NCBI GenBank assembly: GCA_016865015.1 | Contig: CP018226.1 | Span: 4,061,001-4,125,000, forward strand | Direction: 5' to 3' | DNA from: Rhizobiales bacterium IMCC20636 | Lineage (GTDB): Bacteria; Pseudomonadota; Alphaproteobacteria; Rhizobiales; GCA-2746425 | DNA: 64,000 nt | Part shown: piece after piece, positions 47,601 to 56,099 of the stretch | Numbering within the stretch: position 1 is the first letter of the stretch | Layout: every line of letters starts with the position of its first letter | Notes under the pieces: generated by a model | What the model saw: the letters and a program-made list of their open reading frames with translations, nothing else | What the model was told of the DNA's origin: nothing | Databases searched by the model: none | Translations under genes and position numbers: made by a program

Positions 47601-47913
47601 TGCCATGATTGCGGCTGGCGCTTTTGAAGGTGTCCCTGCCTTGCGGTCTCAAACCCTTTCCTATGTCCGTCTGTCGGGGAATCGTATTCCCGGTGTGTAT
47701 GCGCCGGTTTGCCGGGACGAGGCATCTGTCACTGAACTGGCAGATACAGCGCTGTTGAAGCTCAAGGAACTGATTGCGCATTTTGCGCAAATTGAGGTCG
47801 GATATCTGTCGCAGGCACAGCCGCAAACCGTGCGCTATGAAGGCGCCTATGATCATTTGGCGCGGGTCGCAGAATGGCGCGGCCAGGACACCGAAGAGGA
47901 GGCTGCGGAATGA
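44668..47913 (+). CDS. addB: Double-strand break repair protein AddB
   Basis: A 1081-residue subunit of the AddAB helicase-nuclease, which resects DNA ends for RecA loading. The N-terminal helicase-like part starts with FLPTRRAVRAAEDV. The C-terminal nuclease has GRADRIDLLDNGLVEIIDYKTGQ, with the Asp-Tyr-Lys of the PD-(D/E)XK fold. Length is normal for alphaproteobacteria. The GTG start overlaps the murU stop, and its own stop overlaps addA (ATGA), so expression is coupled. Confidence 0.95.
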   Translation: MIDQGHKPPTRRSSRVATIAPQYPFLETLIDALFDGRLLPGFALDAQTLADNPFCLSDVTLFLPTRRAVRAAEDVIVQAVARRSGGAMAALLPQIRAIGDTDEADLMLQESAVDPLSALSDLSPAMPELERHVALTEMVWGWSRALVKQVANMEPYEAVIVPANPADAARLASDLSALLDEAENHDVDWSKLTSLVPDDFARYWQLSLNFLEIVTRVWPEHLADLGQIDAMKRRNRLINAKAEALSHGIGHTGPVIAAGSTGSVPATARLLKAIAQMPNGCVVLPGVDLDLDATAWAAVGAQAVPGSTAENGFDPAALGHPQAALKHTLLHLEVARDDIQNLQPEQKAGNDALFRLMNEALRPAATTDQWSQIVTEFPPPAIRQAFSDLTLMEARSPQEEALAIAVSIREALEHDGLNSIAVVTPDRSLARRVSVELERFGIRADDSAGQPLFATPAGTLARLVAEAAREGTAISMLALLKHPLCGLGLPRAAIRSGVRALERAILRGPALPSGSANLAPAIFKLRAKLADNPKQRLRASQIGLSVADWDAAEQIAGAAHLALEGFEKLFHDTSSRFALGDLVDAHLKTLQAITAGDDTAPVFATSEDGTALIAAMAELRDLGPNARILEIAASDYSDLLQALLGARPVRRNRSHADEDRRVQILGTLEARLLHADHLVLGGLNEGTWPSDGKLDPWLSRSMRHQLGLNPPEQAIGLTAHDFVQLASKPNVVLTRSLLQEGAPTQAARWLQRIEAMIGPAEQGALVSRGTRILKLARKLDAPADPTGQPVMRPCPRPAVDLRPNRLSVTEIETLIRDPYAVYAKHVLKLLPFDGIGEVPNYANRGSMLHDILQQFLETRASDFHTPEAAEELKQIAWAEFEKIKDYPDLYARWLTRFQRISDWFLRFETERSNRVSKRLTELSGSLVLDMPQFRLTGRADRIDLLDNGLVEIIDYKTGQAPSKTQVEASLAPQLPLEAAMIAAGAFEGVPALRSQTLSYVRLSGNRIPGVYAPVCRDEASVTELADTALLKLKELIAHFAQIEVGYLSQAQPQTVRYEGAYDHLARVAEWRGQDTEEEAAE

Positions 47914-50900
47914 GTATGCTGCCCATCCCCGATGATACGCGCCTGCGCCAACGTCTGGCGTCTGATCCAAATCTGTCTGCCTGGGTCAGTGCAAATGCCG
48001 GTTCCGGCAAAACCTACGTGCTGTCACGGCGCGTCATCAGATTGCTGCTGGCGGGCAATGATCCCTCCACCATCTTGTGCCTGACATTCACCAAGGCCGC
48101 AGCAAGTGAAATGTCCAACAGAGTCTTTGCTGAACTGGCTCGCTGGACGGCGTTGGATGATGCAGCACTGCGTCAGGTTCTGGAAGATCTGGGAGAGCAG
48201 CGCATCGGTGCCAAAACGCTGAGCTTCGCCCGGCAATTGTTTGCACGCGCTCTGGAAACACCGGGTGGGCTGAAGGTCCAGACTATTCACGCCTTCTGTG
48301 AACGTCTGCTGCAGCAATTCCCGCTTGAAGCCAATGTGCCAGGCCATTTTGAAGTGGCCGATGACGACTGGCAACGCGAGTTGCTGGATCGGGCCAAAAA
48401 CACTGTCATGCAGCAAGCAATCGATTCACCAGACAGCGATCTTGGCCGGTCGCTGGTTGCGCTGATTGATGCCAGCGATGACGAGACGATTGATGGTGCC
48501 ATCGGGGAATTGTTGCGCAAACGAGACCTGTTCATTCGCCATATTGCAAGTCGGGAAAGCGGACCTGCCGAACACAGCGCCCGATTGAAGGTGGTTCTGG
48601 GTCTTGCTCCGGACGACACGATTGAAAGTCTGGCAGGACAGATCGCTGATGGAATTCTGGGTGGTTTCAGCCGTGATCGGTTGGCGCAATTGCATGATGC
48701 AGCACAAAGCAGTGACAAGAAAACAGATCTTGATCTGGCAAGCCGTATCAGTGCGGCTCTTGCAGCGGAAACAAGCGAAGCTCAAATCGAAACATGGCTT
48801 GCTGTGTTCACCACCGGTGCCGGAGAGCCGCGCAGTGAAGCCCGCTTCCTGACGAAAAATGTCAAGCAGGAACATCCTGATCTTCATGATGAGGCTGTTG
48901 CTGTTCTGCAACTTGGTCTGTCAGAGGTGCGCAACCGGCTCAACGCGTTGAAAACCTTTGCTGACACGTCAGCTCTGCTGACACTGGCCGGTGCGATCAT
49001 CGAGACCTATCTGCGGTTCAAGAACCAGCTTGGTCTGCTGGATTATGATGATCTGATTGTAAAGACGGAACGCCTTTTGGGGGATTCCGATGCTGCAATG
49101 TGGGTGCAGTACAAGCTGGATCGCGGTTTATCCCACATACTGGTTGATGAAGCTCAGGACACAAGCCCGGCGCAATGGCGCGTTGTCACGGCACTCAGTG
49201 ACGCCTTCTTCCATGATGCGGGGAGCGATCACCAGGCAAGTGGCGGGTCACCGCGCACCCTGTTTGCGGTTGGCGATGAGAAACAGTCCATCTATTCCTT
49301 TCAGGGGGCTGCGCCCGACGCATTTGACGAGCAGCGCCGTTATTTCGAACGCAAGGCGATGGACGCAAATCTGTCCTGGCACAACATCACCTTGAACCTT
49401 TCTTTCCGCTCGACCAATGACGTTCTGTCAGCCGTCGACAAAGTGTTTGCGCCAGTGGAGATGGCAACAAGTGTCAGCCGCACGGGCGTTGATCCACATC
49501 AGGCCTATCGCATGAATGCGGCTGGAGAAGTGCGCTTGTGGCCGCTTCTCGAGGAGAGCGAAGCGGAAACTGCTGAAGACTGGCGACGGCCCGTTGATCG
49601 CCCGGCCAATGCATTGGAGCAGCTTGCCACGCGGATTGCTACAGACATTGCTGCATCTGTTCGGAACGAGGCTTTGCGTGCTGGTGATTTTCTGATCCTG
49701 CTGAAAAAGCGGGGCCAGATAATGGGCCTCATCAACAAGGCGTTGAAAAATGCGGGATTGCCTGTAGCCGGTATGGACCGGCTTGCGCTCACCGACCACA
49801 TCGCCGTCAGGGATTTGTTGTGTCTGGCTGATGTCATGTTGCTGCCGGAGGACGATCTGTCGCTTGCCACCTTGCTGAAAAGCCCATTCTTCGACTTCTC
49901 GGACAATGATCTGATGGCATTGGCGAGCGGTCGCACCGGGTCGATACTTGAAGCCATACGCGCCTCCCGGGACCCTCGCTATCATGCTGCCTATGAGCAG
50001 ATTGCGATCTGGCTGAACCGGGTGGATTTTGAAACGCCCTATCGGTTTTTCGCCCATATATTGGCGGCTGATGGCGGGCGCAAGAACCTGCTGACACGCC
50101 TTGGCAGCGAAGCGGACGATCTGATTGACGAGTTTCTGGCTCAGGCGCTGGACTATGAAACCACAATGACAGCAGGGCGCGGCGGTTCCGGCCTGCAGGG
50201 TTTTCGGCATTGGATTAGCCAGAAAAGCGGCGACATTAAACGCCAGATGGATGCCGCCCGCAACGAAGTACGGGTGATGACGGTGCATGGTGCCAAAGGC
50301 CTGGAAGCACCCATCGTCTTTCTGGTTGATGATGGCAGCCAACCGCGCGCCCATGTTCACCGGCCACAGATTTTCTCCCATTGGCCTGATGGCACACACG
50401 GACTGCCCGTTCTGTTCTGGGGCGCCCGAGCGAAAAAGGATCAAACCGATTTGCAGCGCCAATTGCTGGATACCAGCGATGTGGACGCCATGTCGGAATA
50501 TCGCAGGCTGCTCTATGTCGGTATGACCCGCGCCGAAGATCGGCTGATCATCTGCGGCAAGCAAGGCAAGCGGGCCATGTCTGACGACAATTGGTATCGC
50601 CGTGTTGAAACGACACTGAAACCGGGCATGCAGACAGTTGAAAATGACAAAGGTGAGACTGACCATTTCCTGTGGCGCGTCTCAGAGCCGCAGGCACCGG
50701 AACAGTCTGTATCTGACAGCCCCGAGGATGAGAATGTTGCCCTGCCAAAATGGCTCCTGACACCGCCGCCACCCGCGCCACCTGTTGCCAAGGCCATGTC
50801 GCCATCACGTCTGGATGCAGAGATGGAACGGGCTGAAGAATTGTCCTGGGAAGAGCGCTTCGACACGTTGGGAAACAGGAACAGTTCGTTTGCCCTGAAG

Positions 50901-51422
50901 CGCGGACAGGCCGTACACACATTGCTGCAGCATTTACCTGCGGTGGATGAAGCTGGGCGCGATGCAGCTGCGCGCTCCTATCTGGCACATGCCCTGCCCT
51001 CCGGCAGTCCGCCCCATATGGTCGAGCAGATCACTGCTGCGGTTCTTGGCATTGTGAATGACGGAAAATTCGCTTTTCTGTTCGGGCCCGGGGCAAGAGC
51101 AGAAGTCGGCGTTGCCGGCCAGCTTCAATCGACAGATGGCATGTATTCTGTGAGTGGAAAGATTGATCGGCTATGCCAACTGGAAAACGGTTTGCTGATC
51201 GTTGACTTCAAGACCAATGCACGGGTTCCAGAGACCATTGCCGAGATGCCGGTCAATTATGTCAATCAGTTGTCGGCTTACCGTGCATTGCTGCGGCGCA
51301 GCTTTCCAAACACCGATATTCAGGCAGCCATTCTTTGGGTGGGCACGGCCCGGATGGACACGCTGACTGCAGATGTTCTGGATGCGGCGGAAGCCCGAAT
51401 TCTGGGTCATTCCGCCCGTTAG
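47910..51422 (+). CDS. addA: Double-strand break repair helicase AddA
   Basis: A 1170-residue UvrD-type helicase with a nuclease tail. Walker A is SANAGSGKTYVLSRR, Walker B LVDEAQDTSPAQW, and the helicase motifs GDEKQSIYSFQGA, LNLSFRST, VMTVHGAKGLEAPIVFL and LYVGMTRAEDRLI are in order. The C-terminal nuclease keeps LLIVDFKTNARVP. GAGGAGG precedes the start. Its TAG stop is immediately followed by the IS110 element, and the trxA gene often found next in Rhizobiales is absent here. Confidence 0.96.
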   Translation: MSMLPIPDDTRLRQRLASDPNLSAWVSANAGSGKTYVLSRRVIRLLLAGNDPSTILCLTFTKAAASEMSNRVFAELARWTALDDAALRQVLEDLGEQRIGAKTLSFARQLFARALETPGGLKVQTIHAFCERLLQQFPLEANVPGHFEVADDDWQRELLDRAKNTVMQQAIDSPDSDLGRSLVALIDASDDETIDGAIGELLRKRDLFIRHIASRESGPAEHSARLKVVLGLAPDDTIESLAGQIADGILGGFSRDRLAQLHDAAQSSDKKTDLDLASRISAALAAETSEAQIETWLAVFTTGAGEPRSEARFLTKNVKQEHPDLHDEAVAVLQLGLSEVRNRLNALKTFADTSALLTLAGAIIETYLRFKNQLGLLDYDDLIVKTERLLGDSDAAMWVQYKLDRGLSHILVDEAQDTSPAQWRVVTALSDAFFHDAGSDHQASGGSPRTLFAVGDEKQSIYSFQGAAPDAFDEQRRYFERKAMDANLSWHNITLNLSFRSTNDVLSAVDKVFAPVEMATSVSRTGVDPHQAYRMNAAGEVRLWPLLEESEAETAEDWRRPVDRPANALEQLATRIATDIAASVRNEALRAGDFLILLKKRGQIMGLINKALKNAGLPVAGMDRLALTDHIAVRDLLCLADVMLLPEDDLSLATLLKSPFFDFSDNDLMALASGRTGSILEAIRASRDPRYHAAYEQIAIWLNRVDFETPYRFFAHILAADGGRKNLLTRLGSEADDLIDEFLAQALDYETTMTAGRGGSGLQGFRHWISQKSGDIKRQMDAARNEVRVMTVHGAKGLEAPIVFLVDDGSQPRAHVHRPQIFSHWPDGTHGLPVLFWGARAKKDQTDLQRQLLDTSDVDAMSEYRRLLYVGMTRAEDRLIICGKQGKRAMSDDNWYRRVETTLKPGMQTVENDKGETDHFLWRVSEPQAPEQSVSDSPEDENVALPKWLLTPPPPAPPVAKAMSPSRLDAEMERAEELSWEERFDTLGNRNSSFALKRGQAVHTLLQHLPAVDEAGRDAAARSYLAHALPSGSPPHMVEQITAAVLGIVNDGKFAFLFGPGARAEVGVAGQLQSTDGMYSVSGKIDRLCQLENGLLIVDFKTNARVPETIAEMPVNYVNQLSAYRALLRRSFPNTDIQAAILWVGTARMDTLTADVLDAAEARILGHSAR

Positions 51423-51436
51423 AGTATCCGTCTTGG

Positions 51437-52381
51437 TCAAGCCAGTTTTGGTTTCCATTCTCTATCGTCTTTGATGAGAGTGTTTGCCAGTTCAATGAGC
51501 TTTCGCATGATGGCTGTGAGTGCGAGCTTTGCAGGTTTTCCGGTATTGATCATGGTCCGGTATTTGTCTTTCATGTCGGGATTGAACCTGAATGCCACAA
51601 GGGCGGGCATATAGAGCGCATCGCGTAAGTTTTTACGCCCGCCCTGGATGAACGCCTTGCCCCTCCACGTCCCGGATTGGCGGGTCATCGGCGCCAGGCC
51701 GGCAAGGCAAGCAACTTGCTTTTTGCCCAGCGCGCCGATTTCGGGACACGCGATGAGGATCGCTGTTGCGGCCACCTGACCAATTCCTGGAATTGAGCGC
51801 AGGATGGCATAGGACCGTGTGCGTCTTGGACAGGCATTGATCCGGCTTTCCATTTCGCTTTGAAGTGCGGTGATCTGACGCTTGATCTGGGCAAGACGAG
51901 CTTTTGTCTGACACCGTGTAATGGCCAGAGTTTGTGTCTTGAGACGATTTTTGAGGCGAGTTTGATCCTTGATCAAAGCGATGCGGGCTATCTGTAACTC
52001 TTTGAGATCACTCTGATCTTCAGCTGCGGGCGCGTCGGGCAACAGATCCAAAGCCGAGCCCATCCGAGCCAACATCCGGGCATCCACTGCATCGGTTTTT
52101 GCCCGTGTGCCTTGAGCCTGCGCAAAACGGCGGGCCTGAAGCGGGTTGACCTTCACCAGTGGTAAACGTCCTGCAAAAGTCTTTTCAAAACGAGCATGGT
52201 AGGGACCCGTTGGTTCGTAAACCAACAGATCGGGAGAGCTGTTCCCGATCCAGCTTTTCAGCGCTCTGAATCCAGCTGGATTGTTGGGAAATTGGGCTGA
52301 CGCGCCAGTTTGAGAGCGATGCACATCCAATTGATCTTTCGAAATATCGATGCCGATGCTATCTTTCATTGTCTTCGCCAT
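51437..52381 (-). CDS. IS110-family transposase (DEDD recombinase)
   Basis: A 314-residue recombinase. The RuvC-like domain has Asp12 in IGIDISKDQLDV, Glu in VYEPTGPYHA and Asp pairs in AKTDAVDARMLARM. A coiled-coil linker follows (about 115-180). The second domain has ILRSIPGIGQVAATAIL and MTRQSGTWRGK, whose serine is the proposed nucleophile in IS110 enzymes. The protein is complete and no frameshift is seen, so the element may be active. Family members use a bridge RNA encoded in the element end to choose target and donor. Confidence 0.95.
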   Translation of the reverse strand: MAKTMKDSIGIDISKDQLDVHRSQTGASAQFPNNPAGFRALKSWIGNSSPDLLVYEPTGPYHARFEKTFAGRLPLVKVNPLQARRFAQAQGTRAKTDAVDARMLARMGSALDLLPDAPAAEDQSDLKELQIARIALIKDQTRLKNRLKTQTLAITRCQTKARLAQIKRQITALQSEMESRINACPRRTRSYAILRSIPGIGQVAATAILIACPEIGALGKKQVACLAGLAPMTRQSGTWRGKAFIQGGRKNLRDALYMPALVAFRFNPDMKDKYRTMINTGKPAKLALTAIMRKLIELANTLIKDDREWKPKLA

Positions 52382-52384
52382 GTC

Positions 52385-52575
52385 CTTTGCTTGTCGTGCA
52401 GAGCCTCTGGCTGCTGCGTATCCGTTCAGGCCTCATGTGAAGACGACGGCTGATCAGACTCTAACACGGTCCACTACGACCAAGCTTTTCACGATCCAGC
52501 CGCCGCCACTGCCCGGCAGGTTGAGGTGCCGGGCAGTGGCTCCATCTTCGCATGGAGCCGGAAAAATCATAAGAC
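52385..52575 (-). ncRNA. Candidate IS110 bridge RNA region
   Basis: The non-coding end upstream of the transposase start contains a perfect 14-bp stem (52505-52518 with 52527-52540, loop 52519-52526) and, overlapping it by three bases, an 8-bp stem (52538-52545 with 52552-52559). In IS110 elements with this layout the same end encodes a bridge RNA of 150-250 bases with loops that pair to target and donor DNA. Which loops would do so here cannot be decided without the pre-insertion site. Confidence 0.5.
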
Positions 52576-52576
52576 A

Positions 52577-52835
52577 AGCCTTTCACGATTATACGGAAGC
52601 ATTTGATGTTCTGGAACAGTTCATCCAGCTAGGCAGTCAGCGCAGCGCGATGCGGTGCATCGGGCAAGCTGGCTAACGCCGCTGGTGGGCTGTTCCGGGG
52701 CACCGAAGGCCGGATTTGCGCGCTCGCTGGACAGCGTTACAGTCCACTTGTGGTCGTAAAGACCACCGCGTGGCCTGTGCCTTGCCAGCAAACGTGCAAA
52801 TTCGGTCAAATGTTTCCGTATAATCGTGAAAGGCT
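52577..52835. repeat. 259-bp element with 30-bp terminal inverted repeats (MITE-like)
   Basis: The arms 52577-52606 and 52806-52835 are inverted copies with one mismatch (AGCCTTTCACGATTATACGG at the outer end). The 199-bp interior has no convincing gene; a 62-codon frame on the minus strand looks random. It lies between the IS110 element and gcrA. The outer arm sequence recurs once more at 52481-52495. No clear target duplication is seen. It could be a non-autonomous transposon or a structured intergenic repeat. Confidence 0.6.
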
Positions 52836-52877
52836 CTTAGAGCGTGCCGTATTTACGTCACCCTCAGTTGAAAATAA

Positions 52878-53402
52878 TCAGGAGGCGCGGCGACGACGAT
52901 CGCTGGCCGGCTGATAGGCTACCTTGCCGTGATAGGTGCAATAAGGCGTGCCTTCCTTGGAATCGTGTCCACAGAAGTGGAAATCATCCCCGCCCGGATC
53001 ACCAATAGGCCATTTGCAGGTCTGTTCGGTAATCGTCAGAATGCTGGCACGCTTTGAAATTGGCACCACAACATCATCATGTGATTGCGGAGCAATCGCG
53101 GCAGCCGCTTCAACTTCAGCTTCAAACTTCAGCGCCGTGGCACCCATTGTCTGCGGGCGTCTTGGTGCGGAGGCTGTATTTTCTGTCTTGCCAGCTGGTT
53201 TTGCAGTGGCATTGACGCGTGGCTTGCGTGTCCGCGCGGCAGTGCTGGGGGATTTTGCACGTCCGGACAGGCCCAGACGATGAACCTTGCCGATGACTGC
53301 GTTGCGTGTGACACCACCCAATTGCGTTGCGATTTGGCTGGCACTCAGGCCGTCCGCCCATAATTTGCTTAAAAGCGTCACGCGTTCTTCAGTCCAAGAC
53401 AT
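52878..53402 (-). CDS. gcrA: GcrA cell-cycle regulator
   Basis: A 174-residue sigma70-associated activator that, with CcrM methylation at GANTC sites, drives cell-cycle genes. The N-terminal helix-turn-helix is SWTEERVTLLSKLWADGLSA followed by TRNAVIGKVHRLGL. A basic linker follows, and a C-terminal part with CKWPIGDPGG, FHFCGHDS and PYCTYHGKVAYQP, whose Cys and His suggest a metal site. The start at MSWTEE has GGAGAG upstream; the extension to 53453 is rejected. Confidence 0.95.
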   Translation of the reverse strand: MSWTEERVTLLSKLWADGLSASQIATQLGGVTRNAVIGKVHRLGLSGRAKSPSTAARTRKPRVNATAKPAGKTENTASAPRRPQTMGATALKFEAEVEAAAAIAPQSHDDVVVPISKRASILTITEQTCKWPIGDPGGDDFHFCGHDSKEGTPYCTYHGKVAYQPASDRRRRAS

Positions 53403-53834
53403 GCTTGTCTCTCCATTTTTTCCGGCCCGTTCCTGACCGGACTTGAAAAACAAAATTTCAAGCGTCCGGAATCCAACCCCCCGTTCAAAACCTGTTATGT
53501 TTTAAACGCGTAAACACCGCATATGGGGGTTATTGGGAACGTGACACGATATGTCGTACTTAACTAAATTGAAACTACAATATGCGGTGAGTCTGTGACA
53601 AGAGTCGAAGGCCAAATAAATTGGTTTTCCCCGTTTTTTTTATAACTCTCCCGGACCAGAAATCCGGTAAAATTTGATGCGACTCAATGGGCTTCGATAA
53701 AGGGTCTTTGAATTCAGTCCTTTAGGCTGTATGTAGGAGCTGTATAACATTGCGGCGCCGCCAACCGACAGAGTCGGAAGGGCGGCATTTTTTATTGGAA
53801 TTTCATCCACTTCTGGACTGATGGAGACGGGATT
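53403..53834. other. Intergenic region between gcrA and argD
   Basis: Holds the gcrA upstream region, with a GAATC (GANTC) site near 53468, and a leader upstream of argD. In the latter a seven-codon frame at 53677-53700 (MRLNGLR) is followed by a compound terminator at 53757-53793. No other gene is seen. A 70-codon frame on the minus strand antisense to this leader looks spurious. Confidence 0.5.
53757..53793 (+). terminator. Terminator or attenuator upstream of argD
   Basis: Outer stem GCCGCC/GGCGGC (53757-53762, 53781-53786) and inner stem CCGAC/GTCGG (53765-53769, 53773-53777) are followed by A and six T. It ends 42 bases before argD on the same strand with no upstream gene on that strand, which suggests a leader attenuator or the end of a small RNA. 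Confidence 0.7.
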
Positions 53835-55043
53835 ATGGTATCGCAGGCGCAAGACTCCGCGCTTTACAGCACGTATGCACGGTCGGAGCTGAGCTTTGAA
53901 CGCGGAGACGGCGCGCGATTATATACGGCTGACAATCAGGAATATCTGGATTTTGCCGGCGGTGTTGCGGTGTCCTCTGTCGGGCACGGCCATCCCCATG
54001 TTGTCACTGCTCTGAAAGAGCAGGCAGACAAGGTGTGGCATGTCTCGAATATCTATCAGATCCCCGGTCAGGAAAAACTGGCACAACGGTTCGCTGACGT
54101 CACCTTTGCCGACAAGGTTTTCTTTGCCAATTCAGGTGCCGAGGCGATGGAATGTGCCATCAAGACAGCGCGGCGCTACCACTTCGTCAATGGCGCGCCC
54201 GAGCGGGTTCGCATTGTCACATTCGAAGGGGCGTTTCATGGCCGGACGCTGGCGACGCTTGCCGCTGGCGGTCAGGAAAAATATCTCGAAGGGTTCGGAC
54301 CCAAAGCAGGCGGATTTGATCAAATTCCCCTCGGCGATTTGGAAGCTGTGAAGGCAGCCATCAGCGAAGAAACTGCAGCTATCCTGATCGAACCCATTCA
54401 GGGCGAAGGCGGGCTGAATGTGGTATCCCACGAATTCCTGCGCGACTTGCGTGATCTGTGTGACGAGCATGGCATCTTGCTGGTGATGGACGAAGTTCAG
54501 ACAGGCATTGGCCGAACCGGCAAGCTGTTTGCCCATGAGTGGGCTGGGATCACACCAGACATAATGGCAATTGCCAAGGGTATTGGTGCCGGATTCCCGA
54601 TTGGTGCCTGCCTTGCAACCCGGGAAGCTGCCGCTGGCATGACTGCTGGAACCCATGGCTCGACATTTGGTGGAAACCCATTGGGCATGGCCGTCAGCAA
54701 CGCCGTTCTGGATGTCGTTCTCGCAGACGGATTTCTGGAAGAGGTTCAGCAAAAGGGCCTTCGGATGAAACAGAAAATGGCTGAGCTGGCTGATACGTTT
54801 CCCGACCAGATCGAAGGCATTCGCGGTGAAGGGCTGATGCTGGGCCTCCAGTTGAAGACAGACGCATTTCCAAATGGCGTAGGTCCATTTGTCGAAGCTG
54901 CCCGCAAGCACCATCTGCTGACTGTTGGCGCAGGCAATAATGTCGTGCGCCTTCTTCCGCCACTGACCATCACGCAGGATGAAGCCAATCACGCGATTGA
55001 CCGGCTGAACGCCGCATTCACCGATTTGAAGTCTGCAGGTTGA
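53835..55043 (+). CDS. argD: Acetylornithine aminotransferase
   Basis: A PLP-dependent class III transaminase converting N-acetylglutamate semialdehyde to N-acetylornithine in arginine synthesis; relatives also act on succinyl-diaminopimelate. Its 402 residues include [30 protein letters not shown], the cofactor Asp in [15 protein letters not shown], and the PLP Lys in [18 protein letters not shown] lies eight bases before the start. argF follows 37 bases downstream. Confidence 0.95.
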   Translation: MVSQAQDSALYSTYARSELSFERGDGARLYTADNQEYLDFAGGVAVSSVGHGHPHVVTALKEQADKVWHVSNIYQIPGQEKLAQRFADVTFADKVFFANSGAEAMECAIKTARRYHFVNGAPERVRIVTFEGAFHGRTLATLAAGGQEKYLEGFGPKAGGFDQIPLGDLEAVKAAISEETAAILIEPIQGEGGLNVVSHEFLRDLRDLCDEHGILLVMDEVQTGIGRTGKLFAHEWAGITPDIMAIAKGIGAGFPIGACLATREAAAGMTAGTHGSTFGGNPLGMAVSNAVLDVVLADGFLEEVQQKGLRMKQKMAELADTFPDQIEGIRGEGLMLGLQLKTDAFPNGVGPFVEAARKHHLLTVGAGNNVVRLLPPLTITQDEANHAIDRLNAAFTDLKSAG

Positions 55044-55080
55044 TCAAAATTTACTGAAACACATTTTACGAGGTCGTCCC

Positions 55081-56001
55081 GTGGCCAATACAAAACCCAG
55101 ACATTTTCTGCTGATCGCTGACCATACCCATCTGACCTTGCGTTCCATACTGGATGAAGCCGTTCGTCAAAAGTCCATTCGCCGCCGCACATCGGAACGC
55201 CCCCTGACCGACAAGGTTCTGGCTCTGGTGTTTGAGCAGCCTTCGACACGGACCCGGGTTTCATTCGATGTCGGCATGCGCGAACTGGGCGGCGAAACGA
55301 TCATGCTGAACGGAAGCGAAATGCAGATTGGCCGGGGTGAAAGCATTGCCGATACCGCGCGTGTCATGTCGCGCTTCGTGGATGCCATCATGATCCGGAT
55401 GCTGAGCCATTCCGCTGTCACAGAGCTTGCGGAATACGCGACCATTCCGATCATCAATGGATTGACGCAGCGCGGCCACCCGACACAAATCATGGCTGAT
55501 ATCCAGACCATTGAAGAGCATCGTGGCGCAATCGACGGGAAAGTGGTGTCCTATACGGGCGACGGCAACAATATGCTTGCAAGCTGGGTTGAAGCGGCCA
55601 CCAAATTTCCGTTCCAATTGCGGATGGCATGCCCGCCAGAATTTTCTCTGGACCCAGCGCTGATCGACGCTGCGCGTGCGCAAGGCGCAGATCTGGTGGT
55701 GACCCAAGATCCGGAAGAGGCCGTGGCTGGCTGTGATGTGGTGATGACCGATACATTTGTGTCCATGGGCGACAAGGATGCCGAGCGTCGCAATACCTTG
55801 CTGATGCCGTATCAGGTCAATGACCAACTGATGAGCCGGGCAGCTGACAATGCCATTTTCCTGCATTGTCTTCCCGCGCACCGCAATGAGGAAGTGACCG
55901 ATTCCGTGATAGACGGACCACAATCAGTCGTCTTCGATCAGGCGGAAAACAGGTTGCATGCGCATAAGGGAATTCTGATGTGGGTATTTGATGCCCTTTA
56001 A
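55081..56001 (+). CDS. argF: Ornithine carbamoyltransferase
   Basis: Makes citrulline from ornithine and carbamoyl phosphate. Its 306 residues start at a GTG with GAGG six bases upstream. The carbamoyl-phosphate motif is [15 protein letters not shown]. The ornithine-binding [13 protein letters not shown] and [10 protein letters not shown] are intact. It is almost certainly in an operon with argD and probably hslO, as in many Rhizobiales. Confidence 0.96.
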   Translation: MANTKPRHFLLIADHTHLTLRSILDEAVRQKSIRRRTSERPLTDKVLALVFEQPSTRTRVSFDVGMRELGGETIMLNGSEMQIGRGESIADTARVMSRFVDAIMIRMLSHSAVTELAEYATIPIINGLTQRGHPTQIMADIQTIEEHRGAIDGKVVSYTGDGNNMLASWVEAATKFPFQLRMACPPEFSLDPALIDAARAQGADLVVTQDPEEAVAGCDVVMTDTFVSMGDKDAERRNTLLMPYQVNDQLMSRAADNAIFLHCLPAHRNEEVTDSVIDGPQSVVFDQAENRLHAHKGILMWVFDAL

Positions 56002-56099
56002 AATCTGAGAATTCTTCTTAAATAGCTGCTTTGCACATATCGGGCTGCGGACTCAATCCGGATGATTGAAATCTGATCCCGGATTTAGAAAGGTCTGCC

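Larger units (their letters stand above)
51423..52576 (-). mobile_element. IS110-family insertion sequence (ends approximate)
   Basis: A DEDD transposase gene is flanked by a 14-bp right end next to addA and about 195 bp of structured non-coding DNA upstream of the transposase. IS110 elements lack terminal inverted repeats, so the limits are estimates: addA stop on one side and a 259-bp inverted-repeat element on the other. No target duplication is visible, as expected for the family. Confidence 0.75.

Noticed and set aside
52621-52809. 62-codon frame inside the 259-bp inverted-repeat element
   Set aside because: No start signal, random-looking composition, and it runs into the repeat arm.
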